From CAZVCG01 sp964626265 (lineage in GTDB: Bacteria > Pseudomonadota > Alphaproteobacteria > UBA9219), in NCBI GenBank assembly GCA_964626265.1, contig CAZVCG010000066.1, forward strand, positions 1-5,588: a stretch of 5,588 bases of DNA, written 5' to 3'. How positions within the stretch are numbered: position 1 is the stretch's first letter; every line of letters begins with the position of its first letter. Below are positions 1-5,588 of this stretch, in pieces. The notes under the pieces are model-generated. The model was not told the origin of the DNA, searched no databases, and saw nothing but the letters and a program-made list of their open reading frames with translations. The position numbers were made by a program, and so were the translations under genes.

Positions 1-22
1 CAAGAGCGCAAGATCGGGAGCG

Positions 23-1900
23 TTGACTGCGGAATTCGAACGCCTTGTCGCCGCCCAGCGAAGCAAAGACATGCTGCGCTTCGTAGTTTGCGGCAGCGTC
101 GACGACGGTAAAAGCACGCTGTTAGGCCGACTGCTTCACGATTCCCGTCAAATCATGGACGACCAACTGGCCGCCGTCGAAAACGACAGCCGCCGATACG
201 GAACCACAGGCCACGCCCCCGATCTTGCGCTCTTGGTGGACGGACTTCAGGCCGAACGCGAACAAGGCATCACGATCGACGTCGCCTATCGATATTTCGA
301 AACCGATAAGCGCAAGTTCATCGTCGCCGATACGCCCGGCCATGAGCAATATACGCGCAACATGGCCACAGGCGCATCGACAGCAGACGCCGCCGTCATC
401 TTGGTAGACGCCGGAAAAGGCCTTCTTCCCCAAACCAAGCGGCATAGTCTTATCCTTTCCCTTATGGGCATTCGCCAAGTTGTGTTGGCCGTCAATAAAA
501 TGCATTTGCCGGACTGGAACAAGGAGCGTTTCGATAACATTCTGCAAGACTTTGCGGCTTTTGCAAGCAACCTGAAGTTTGCCTCCATCATACCCATCCC
601 CCTATCCGCACTAAATGGCGACAACATAATTCGCCGTAGCAATAACATGCCTTGGTACTCCGGCCCGACTTTGATGAATCTTCTGGAAAGCCTCTCTGCA
701 TCGACGAGCGAAAAAAACAAGCCCTTCCGTTTCCCCGTGCAGTGGATCAACCGTTCAATTGCGGGTTTTCGGGGATATTGCGGCACAATCGTCGGGGGTT
801 CGATGCGGCGAGGTGACTCCATCATTGCCATGCCCTCAGGTTTACAGTCAAAAATTGAGCGCATCGTTACGCACGGAGGGGATCTCGACGAAGCATCCGT
901 TGGACAAGCCGTTACCGTTACCTTGACCGACAATATCGATATCGCTCGAGGCGATATTTTAACATGCGTTCGCGAACCGCCCGCGTTGGCAGATCAATTC
1001 GCGGCCCACCTCATATGGATGAACGAAACGCCTATGATCCCCGGGCGTTCCTATATCCTGCGCATTGGAACGCAAACGGTCATGGCCGAGGTAACCGGCC
1101 TGAAGCACCGCATCAACATCGAAACGCAAGCTCATGAAGCGGCAAAACGTCTGGAGTTGAACGAAATCGGTTTGTGCAATCTGGCTCTTGACCGCTCCAT
1201 CGCCATTGATCGTTATGAAGACAACCGCGATACTGGCGGCTTTATCCTGATCGACCGAACGACGAACGCGACGGCGGGCGCGGGCATGATTCTCTTCCCG
1301 CTTCGCCGCGCCGCTAACATCGTTTGGCAGCCGCTTACCGTCAACAAGGAATCCCGCGCGCGGTTAAAAGGTCAAAGGCCGTGCGTATTATGGTTCACGG
1401 GCTTATCCGGGTCGGGCAAATCAACCATCGCTGACATCGTGGAGCAAAAATTGCACGCGCTTGGCCGCCACACCTACCTGCTCGACGGCGACAACGTGCG
1501 GCATGGATTGAACAAGGACCTTGGATTCACGGAGGAAGACCGCGTTGAAAACATTCGTCGCGTCGCCGAGACGGCTAAACTGTTTGTCGACGCCGGATTG
1601 ATCGTTCTCGTTTCTTTCATCTCTCCTTTCGCCAAAGATCGTCTGTTGGCACGCGAACGCATGAAAGATGACGAATTCTTTGAAATCTTCATCGACACGC
1701 CGCTCGAGGAATGCGAACGGCGCGACCCCAAAAATCTGTATAAGAAGGCGCGTGAAGGGAAAATCGCCAATTTCACGGGCGTCGATTCCCCGTATGAGCC
1801 GCCCCAAAGCCCGGATCTCGCCATCAAAACCATCGCCACTAAGCCGGAAGACGCGGCGGAAAGCATTCTCGCCCTCTTGCGCTTGAATGGCAAAATATGA
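23..1900 (+). CDS. cysNC: Bifunctional sulfate adenylyltransferase subunit 1 / adenylylsulfate kinase (CysN-CysC fusion, NodQ-like)
   Basis: This 625-residue cytoplasmic enzyme makes the sulfate donor PAPS. The N-terminal GTPase part works with CysD to form APS from ATP and sulfate; the C-terminal kinase phosphorylates APS. Visible GTPase motifs are the P-loop GSVDDGKST (24-32), the switch region GITIDVAYRYF (82-92), DTPGHEQ (103-109) and G5-like SAL (195-197). EF-Tu-like beta-barrel domains follow, ending in the CysN signature DRTTNATAGAGMI near residue 420. The APS kinase domain starts near 452, with Walker A GLSGSGKST (460-468), DGDNVRHGLN (488-497), ISPF (533-536) and NFTGVDSPYE (583-592). 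Length and order fit NodQ/CysNC. The G4 motif reads NKMH (158-161) instead of NKxD, which is unusual. The start is uncertain: TTG at 23 leaves 17 residues before the conserved LRF, slightly short for the family, and the frame is open to the left edge, so the true start may lie outside. A cysD partner is expected upstream. Confidence 0.95.
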   Translation: MTAEFERLVAAQRSKDMLRFVVCGSVDDGKSTLLGRLLHDSRQIMDDQLAAVENDSRRYGTTGHAPDLALLVDGLQAEREQGITIDVAYRYFETDKRKFIVADTPGHEQYTRNMATGASTADAAVILVDAGKGLLPQTKRHSLILSLMGIRQVVLAVNKMHLPDWNKERFDNILQDFAAFASNLKFASIIPIPLSALNGDNIIRRSNNMPWYSGPTLMNLLESLSASTSEKNKPFRFPVQWINRSIAGFRGYCGTIVGGSMRRGDSIIAMPSGLQSKIERIVTHGGDLDEASVGQAVTVTLTDNIDIARGDILTCVREPPALADQFAAHLIWMNETPMIPGRSYILRIGTQTVMAEVTGLKHRINIETQAHEAAKRLELNEIGLCNLALDRSIAIDRYEDNRDTGGFILIDRTTNATAGAGMILFPLRRAANIVWQPLTVNKESRARLKGQRPCVLWFTGLSGSGKSTIADIVEQKLHALGRHTYLLDGDNVRHGLNKDLGFTEEDRVENIRRVAETAKLFVDAGLIVLVSFISPFAKDRLLARERMKDDEFFEIFIDTPLEECERRDPKNLYKKAREGKIANFTGVDSPYEPPQSPDLAIKTIATKPEDAAESILALLRLNGKI

Positions 1901-1909
1901 GCCACGCCC

Positions 1910-3232
1910 ATGTCCAAGCCGATCTTGAACTTTCTTAAAGTCACATATGCTCTGATTAAGGAACATATTATACCACCGTTGATCGGTTTGACGATCATGT
2001 TGTCGTTTTCGCTTGTCTTTGGCGAACTCTGGCTTCGCTCGACGAGGCAATTTAATAACAACATTTATCCGGTGACGAATATTGACGGCGTTGGCCCTCA
2101 GCTAAAGCCCAACGAACCCGTGCAGTGGACTAACCAACACGATTACTGGATCAGGGAAAAAACGAATTCCCTAGGATTTATCGACCGCGAACCGCCTTCA
2201 TCACCGCCAAAAAACGCTTGCCGTATCGTATTCCTCGGCGACAGCTTCGTCGAAGCCGTCCAAATGCCGATCAAGGAAAAATTCCACGTTTTGCTTGAAG
2301 ATATTGCCAAAACGAGCGGTCTTGGATATCCACTGGAAACTATCGCTATCGGCTATTCGGGAACAGGTCAAGCCAACCAATTGGCTTTTTATGATAAATA
2401 TATTCCTGCGCTTCGCCCCGATGCCGTTGTACTTGTAGCCGTAGCCAATGATTTCTCCAACAATTCTCCTTATCTCGAAGCCGTCCGTAGCGGATGGAAC
2501 CCAGAGCATATGCCTTATAGTTATACCGTAATGGAAAAAAACAGTTGGACAGAAACAAAGCCAGATCCGGAATGGATTGCTCATACGTTTAAAAGCTCTG
2601 CCCCCGCTTCTTCAGAATTGCATTCGAAACTCTATGAAAAGTCATATTTTTATAATTGGCTATTTTCCCTAATTCAGGTCCACAAGCCGGAATGGGCGGC
2701 TCGCTTGTCGGGTACGACCTCTTACGAAAACCAATTAGCAGAACGTCTTGCATGGGCAAGGAGTTTGCCCGGCGGTTCAGACCGTTATAACGGGTGGAAT
2801 TATCCCGACGACCTCGATCCCGACACGATGTTTCTGGCGCAAGACTTGCCGCCGGTTTTTCAAGAAGCGATGGAAATGTCAAAAGAAGCTATCAAGCGCT
2901 TCATGACGAGAACTCGACGCGATGGGATTAAGCTTCTGGCTCTCGGCACCCACTCTCTTCTCCGCTATGAAGGATGGAGCGAAAAACATAAGGAAAGAAA
3001 ATTGAGCGACGCCCTATACCGCGACCGCATAAAAAAATTGTTCGAGAACGAGGGCGTTCCTTTCATCGATCAAGGAGCATATCTCAAGGATCGCGGCATT
3101 CCCATCGCCGACGCCAACTTCAAATCTGACGGTCATTGGGACGCTCTGGGCCACAGAACGGCAGCGGAGGCCGTTTTCCAATATCTTAAGGCTCATCCGG
3201 AAGTCTGTGACAAACGGAAGGAACGCCTCTAA
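1910..3232 (+). CDS. Membrane-anchored SGNH/GDSL-family hydrolase or acyltransferase (SxtL-like position)
   Basis: This is a 440-residue protein of the SGNH/GDSL superfamily. A basic N-terminus (K3, K10, K17) precedes one hydrophobic helix at about 20-38, so I infer an N-in anchor with the catalytic domain on the periplasmic side. Catalytic blocks in order: FLGDSF with nucleophile Ser112, block II around G148-YSGTGQ, block III ANDFSNN with Asn180, and SDGHW with Asp407 and His409. The Asp-x-His-Trp spacing resembles AlgJ/AlgX-like acetylation proteins more than the DxxH of classic GDSL lipases, so hydrolase versus acyltransferase is open. About 225 residues rich in aromatics separate blocks III and V and carry no motif I recognise. 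The gene starts 9 bases after cysNC in the same frame and lacks a clear Shine-Dalgarno, suggesting coupled translation. It is more A+T-rich than its neighbours. In the saxitoxin cluster the GDSL protein SxtL sits beside SxtI-J-K, matching this context. Substrate unknown. Confidence 0.85.
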   Translation: MSKPILNFLKVTYALIKEHIIPPLIGLTIMLSFSLVFGELWLRSTRQFNNNIYPVTNIDGVGPQLKPNEPVQWTNQHDYWIREKTNSLGFIDREPPSSPPKNACRIVFLGDSFVEAVQMPIKEKFHVLLEDIAKTSGLGYPLETIAIGYSGTGQANQLAFYDKYIPALRPDAVVLVAVANDFSNNSPYLEAVRSGWNPEHMPYSYTVMEKNSWTETKPDPEWIAHTFKSSAPASSELHSKLYEKSYFYNWLFSLIQVHKPEWAARLSGTTSYENQLAERLAWARSLPGGSDRYNGWNYPDDLDPDTMFLAQDLPPVFQEAMEMSKEAIKRFMTRTRRDGIKLLALGTHSLLRYEGWSEKHKERKLSDALYRDRIKKLFENEGVPFIDQGAYLKDRGIPIADANFKSDGHWDALGHRTAAEAVFQYLKAHPEVCDKRKERL

Positions 3233-3254
3233 AATCCCGCAGAATCAGGAAAAC

Positions 3255-3264
3255 GGGTTAACCC
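3255..3264. repeat. Perfect 10-base palindrome just before the sxtJ-like start
   Basis: GGGTTAACCC is a perfect 10-base palindrome lying in the 33-base spacer and ending 2 bases before the ATG at 3266. As RNA it could form only a short hairpin (3 G-C pairs, TTAA loop). The best Shine-Dalgarno-like AGGA (3247-3250) lies 15 bases before the ATG, and folding of the palindrome would bring it to an effective 5. This may be chance: several 10-base palindromes are expected in a window of this size. Confidence 0.3.
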
Positions 3265-3265
3265 C

Positions 3266-3703
3266 ATGAGCGAAAAAACATCGACAACATTTGAAGGCGG
3301 ATCGCATACCGATCCAGTGCAAGCCGGTTCGGAAAAGTCGTTTGGAAGCGTATTCGCCATCGTCTTTCTCATCGTCGGCGTTTTTCCAGTTCTTTACGAC
3401 AACCCTATTCGCGGCTGGGCGCTTGCTCTCGCAGCATTGTTTCTTCTGCTTGTTTTCGCCGCGCCTCGAACGCTCCGTCCGCTCAATCTGGCCTGGCACA
3501 AGTTCGGCATGTTGCTGCATCACATTGTCACGCCACTGGTCATGGGTATACTGTTTTTCGGCGTCGTCACGCCTATCGGACTGTTAATGCGCGCTTCCGG
3601 AAATGACCCTATGCGGCTAAAAAGACCACACGACGCGAAAACTTACTGGATCCAACGCGCGCCGCCCGGCCCGGAACCCTCAACCATGAAAAATCAGTTT
3701 TAG
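3266..3703 (+). CDS. SxtJ-family membrane protein
   Basis: A 145-residue integral membrane protein recognised as SxtJ family by its conserved core and tail: KSFGSVFAIVF (24-34), the TLRPLN..W motif (69-77), VTPIGLLMR (101-109) followed by DPMRL, the YWIQRAPPGP segment (127-136), and the C-terminal MKNQF. Hydrophobic segments lie at about 28-45, 50-66 and 83-108, so three membrane helices are likely. The first ~22 residues are polar and probably disordered. Family knowledge: SxtJ was named from the saxitoxin cluster, where it lies beside the carbamoyltransferase SxtI, and its biochemical role is not established to my knowledge. Here it is 33 bases after the SGNH gene and 9 bases before the DUF5989 gene. 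I infer that it helps place the carbamoyltransferase or its substrate at the membrane. The ATG is the only sensible start, but its Shine-Dalgarno is distant. Confidence 0.9.
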   Translation: MSEKTSTTFEGGSHTDPVQAGSEKSFGSVFAIVFLIVGVFPVLYDNPIRGWALALAALFLLLVFAAPRTLRPLNLAWHKFGMLLHHIVTPLVMGILFFGVVTPIGLLMRASGNDPMRLKRPHDAKTYWIQRAPPGPEPSTMKNQF

Positions 3704-3705
3704 GA
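3702..3705 (+). promoter_or_regulatory. Ribosome binding site of the DUF5989 gene
   Basis: AGGA overlaps the TAG stop of the sxtJ-like gene and lies 7 bases before the ATG at 3713. It supports translation of the very short downstream gene and suggests coupling between the two membrane proteins. Confidence 0.6.
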
Positions 3706-3712
3706 ACCCATC

Positions 3713-3862
3713 ATGTCTTTTCTTTACGAGCTTTGGTCTTTCCTCCGCGCCCGAAGAAAATACTGGCTGATCCCTGTGTTGGTCATGATGGTTCTTTTGG
3801 GCGGCCTGATCGTCCTGAGCCAAGGGTCGGCTGTGGCTCCCTTTATTTACACGTTGTTCTAA
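3713..3862 (+). CDS. DUF5989 family small membrane protein (SxtK-like), 49 residues
   Basis: A 49-residue protein translated from ATG 3713 to TAA 3860-3862. It begins MSFLYELWSFLRARRKYW, continues as one hydrophobic helix (about 19-36) and ends SQGSAVAPFIYTLF. The aromatic/basic N-terminus, single helix and QGSA.APFIYTLF tail are the hallmarks of DUF5989, the family that includes SxtK. The basic cluster R12, R14, R15, K16 before the helix predicts the N-terminus in the cytoplasm. A good AGGA ribosome binding site and conserved spacing (9 bases after the sxtJ-like gene, 15 before the carbamoyltransferase) support expression. The function is unknown. Its fixed place next to SxtI-type carbamoyltransferases suggests a membrane tether or accessory subunit, which is inference. 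It is short enough to be skipped by length-filtered gene calling. Confidence 0.9.
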   Translation: MSFLYELWSFLRARRKYWLIPVLVMMVLLGGLIVLSQGSAVAPFIYTLF

Positions 3863-3865
3863 TAG
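3860..3865 (+). other. Tandem stop codons TAA-TAG
   Basis: The DUF5989 gene ends with two consecutive in-frame stops, TAA then TAG. The carbamoyltransferase downstream is in the same frame, so the double stop blocks any read-through fusion between the membrane peptide and the enzyme. The second stop overlaps the start of the next ribosome binding site. Confidence 0.7.
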
Positions 3866-3869
3866 GGAG
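3864..3869 (+). promoter_or_regulatory. Ribosome binding site of the carbamoyltransferase, deciding a GTG start
   Basis: AGGGAG lies 8 bases before GTG 3878. Together with the family N-terminus MRILGISAYYHDSAAA this fixes GTG as the start; there is no suitable ATG nearby in the frame. Confidence 0.7.
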
Positions 3870-3877
3870 AGAGGCGC

Positions 3878-5588
3878 GTGCGCATACTCGGCATATCGGC
3901 CTATTACCACGACAGCGCGGCCGCGCTTGTTCAGGACGGCGAAATCAAAGCCGCTGCGCAGGAAGAACGCTTTACGCGCAAAAAACACGACTCGCGTTTT
4001 CCCAAAAACGCCATCACTTACTGTCTTGAAGAAGCGAAATGTTCCATGGACGACGTCGATTACGTCGTTTTCTATGACAAGCCGTTTCTGAAGTTCGAGC
4101 GTCTTCTTGAGACCTATATGTCCTTCGCGCCGAAAGGCTTCATGTCGTTCAAGACGGCGATGCCTGTCTGGATCAAGGAAAAGCTGTTTCAAAAAGACTT
4201 GCTACGCAAGGAATTAAAGGTCTTTTCGGATAAGGCCGACTGGACGACGCGGCTGTTGTTCGCCGAGCATCATTTGTCGCACGCGGCTTCGGCCTTTTTC
4301 CCATCGCCTTATCAAGAGTCCGCCGTTCTCACCATGGACGGCGTGGGCGAATGGACGACGACTTCGCTGGCCATGGGTCAAGGCAACAGGCTCCACATCC
4401 ATAAGGAAATTCATTTCCCGCATTCGCTGGGCCTCCTTTATTCGGCTTTCACCTATTACACGGGCTTCAAGGTCAACTCGGGCGAGTACAAGGTCATGGG
4501 TCTCGCGCCCTATGGCGATCCAAAGTATGCGCAGGTCATCCTCGACAAGATCATCGACGTAAAAGAGGACGGAAGCTTCCATCTCGACCAATCATATTTC
4601 AATTATTGCACCGGTCTGACGATGACGAACGGGAAGTTTGCCGATTTGTTCGGCCAGCCCGTGCGCGATCCCAAAAAAGATCAGCTGACTCAATTCCACA
4701 TGGACATCGCCGCGTCGATACAGGCCGTGACGGAACACGTCGTGATGAAACTCGCACGCTCGATCCACAAGGAAACGGGCGCGAAAAATTTGTGCCTCGC
4801 AGGCGGCGTTGCGTTGAATTGCGTCGCTAACGGCAAGGTTCATCGCGAAAACATATTTGAGAATATCTGGATTCAGCCTGCAGCTGGCGATGCTGGCGGC
4901 GCGTTGGGCGCGGCCCTTGCTGGCAACTATCTTTTCCAGAACCAGCCCCGCGCCGTGACGCAAAAACGCGATGCGATGCGCGGCGCCTATCTTGGCCCCG
5001 AATTCTCCCAAGCGGATTGCGAGGCGCGGTTAAAGGCCTCGGGCGCAAAATTCGTTACGCTGGGCGATGAGGAAATTCTCGAATCCACCGCCCAAGCGCT
5101 GGCCGACGGCAAAGCCGTTGGCTGGATGAACGGCCGCATGGAGTTCGGGCCGCGCGCGCTCGGCGGCCGGTCGCTTCTCGGCGATCCGCGCTCGCCCACG
5201 ATGCAAAAGATGCTGAATCTTAAGGTGAAATACCGCGAAAGCTTCCGGCCCTTTGCGCCGTCCGTTCTGCGCGAGGATGTTGTCGCGTGGTTCGATTTGG
5301 ACGCCGATTCGCCCTACATGCTGCTCGTCGCGCCCGTAAAGGAAGAACACCGCCGCGCGATGACCGAGCAGGAAAAATCACTGTTCGGCATCGACAAGTT
5401 GAACGTTCCGCGCTCAAGCATTCCTGCCGTAACGCATATCGACTATTCCGCGCGCATCCAGACGGTGCACGCCGACACCAACCCGCGCTATCACGCGCTG
5501 ATTTCGCGTTTTAAGGAAAAAACGGGCTGCGGCGTCGTGGTCAACACGAGTGTCGACGTGCGCGGCGAACCGATCGTGTGCGCGCCCG
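3878..5588 (+). CDS. Carbamoyltransferase, TobZ/NodU/CmcH/SxtI family (3' end beyond window)
   Basis: The open frame gives 570 complete codons without a stop to the edge. The family is usually about 600-620 residues, so roughly the last 40 are missing. It should use ATP and carbamoyl phosphate to make carbamoyl-adenylate and transfer the carbamoyl group to a hydroxyl of an unknown acceptor. Visible: N-terminus MRILGISAYYHDSAAA with EERFTRKKHD (about 29-38), the metal-site HxxxH (H131, H135) in EHHLSHAASAF, DGVGEW (154-159), FPHSLGLLYSAFTYYTGF, SGEYKVMGLAPYG, GGVALNCVAN (309-318) and PAAGDAGGALGAA with Asp338, all of the Kae1-like domain. The C-terminal YrdC-like domain shows GRMEFGPRALGGRS (419-432), DPR, and KYRESFRPFAPSVL (451-464). 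The last visible motif reads NTSVDVRGEP (556-565), where the family usually has NTSFNVRGEP. It lies 15 bases after the DUF5989 gene and starts with GTG. The close SxtI-type match and the J/K neighbours point to the SxtI subgroup. The 3' half is markedly G+C-rich. Confidence 0.95.
   Translation, partial: MRILGISAYYHDSAAALVQDGEIKAAAQEERFTRKKHDSRFPKNAITYCLEEAKCSMDDVDYVVFYDKPFLKFERLLETYMSFAPKGFMSFKTAMPVWIKEKLFQKDLLRKELKVFSDKADWTTRLLFAEHHLSHAASAFFPSPYQESAVLTMDGVGEWTTTSLAMGQGNRLHIHKEIHFPHSLGLLYSAFTYYTGFKVNSGEYKVMGLAPYGDPKYAQVILDKIIDVKEDGSFHLDQSYFNYCTGLTMTNGKFADLFGQPVRDPKKDQLTQFHMDIAASIQAVTEHVVMKLARSIHKETGAKNLCLAGGVALNCVANGKVHRENIFENIWIQPAAGDAGGALGAALAGNYLFQNQPRAVTQKRDAMRGAYLGPEFSQADCEARLKASGAKFVTLGDEEILESTAQALADGKAVGWMNGRMEFGPRALGGRSLLGDPRSPTMQKMLNLKVKYRESFRPFAPSVLREDVVAWFDLDADSPYMLLVAPVKEEHRRAMTEQEKSLFGIDKLNVPRSSIPAVTHIDYSARIQTVHADTNPRYHALISRFKEKTGCGVVVNTSVDVRGEPIVCAP

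Noticed and set aside
286..933. 215-residue open frame on the minus strand inside cysNC
   Set aside because: It is antisense to strongly conserved GTPase motifs, has no recognisable motif or ribosome binding site, and is explained as a shadow of the coding strand.
1897..1938. ATGA overlap at the cysNC stop opening a 13-codon frame
   Set aside because: It ends at TAA after 13 codons, has no ribosome binding site and no recognisable peptide; the ATG at 1910 gives the real gene.
1421..2064. Two overlapping minus-strand open frames of about 200 residues across the APS kinase end and the SGNH start
   Set aside because: They overlap each other in different frames and lie antisense to conserved genes, with no family-like sequence.
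3291..3587. 98-residue plus-strand open frame within the sxtJ-like gene
   Set aside because: It is out of frame with a clear SxtJ-family protein and is a low-complexity shadow.
3680..4591. Minus-strand open frames of 125-170 residues opposite the carbamoyltransferase
   Set aside because: They lie antisense to highly conserved carbamoyltransferase motifs in G+C-rich DNA where long shadow frames are common.
1910..5588. A saxitoxin biosynthesis cluster
   Set aside because: Only the I/J/K/L-like accessory block is present. These families, to my knowledge, occur widely in polysaccharide and other loci, and no core toxin gene is visible.
1..5588. CRISPR arrays, tRNA/rRNA genes, insertion sequences or strong rho-independent terminators
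   Set aside because: No repeat-spacer pattern, RNA gene, transposase or GC-hairpin followed by a T-run was seen; nearly all of the window is coding.

Overview
The window is one tightly packed, single-strand (+) gene array with five coding regions: a bifunctional sulfate-activating enzyme (CysN-CysC/NodQ type), a membrane-anchored SGNH/GDSL-family protein, an SxtJ-family three-helix membrane protein, a 49-residue DUF5989 (SxtK-like) single-helix membrane protein, and a TobZ/NodU/SxtI-type carbamoyltransferase cut by the right edge. Spacers are 9, 33, 9 and 15 bases, with no visible terminator or promoter between genes, so the set reads as one operon. The array is incomplete at both ends: a cysD-like partner would be expected to the left, and the last ~40 residues of the carbamoyltransferase are missing on the right.

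The organism is a bacterium, most likely a proteobacterium. An alphaproteobacterium is plausible from the fused CysNC and the general protein style, but no taxonomic marker is present. Base composition is uneven: stretches of the SGNH gene are about 40% G+C, while the 3' part of the carbamoyltransferase reaches about 70%. Such patchiness is common in exchanged surface-polysaccharide or secondary-metabolite loci.

Layout: 23-1900 makes APS from ATP and sulfate (with CysD) and then PAPS, the sulfate donor for sulfotransferases. 1910-3232 encodes a probable N-in/C-out protein whose SGNH catalytic domain would lie outside the cytoplasmic membrane. 3266-3703 and 3713-3862 encode two small membrane proteins that, from family knowledge, accompany carbamoyltransferases of the SxtI class. 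3878-5588 encodes the O-carbamoyltransferase, which uses carbamoyl phosphate and ATP.

The gene content matches the sxtI-sxtJ-sxtK-sxtL block of the saxitoxin cluster in reverse order, plus an sxtO-like APS kinase activity. It also recalls Nod-factor decoration (NodU carbamoylation, NodPQ sulfate activation). I infer a decoration cassette that carbamoylates, and perhaps sulfates, a glycan, lipid or small molecule near the membrane. Nothing here shows toxin synthesis: the I/J/K/L block is, to my knowledge, widespread outside toxin producers. The main oddities are a His in place of the guanine-specifying Asp in the CysN G4 motif, a Val-Asp in place of the usual Phe-Asn in the C-terminal TSFN motif of the carbamoyltransferase, and the placement of two small membrane proteins directly before the carbamoyltransferase.
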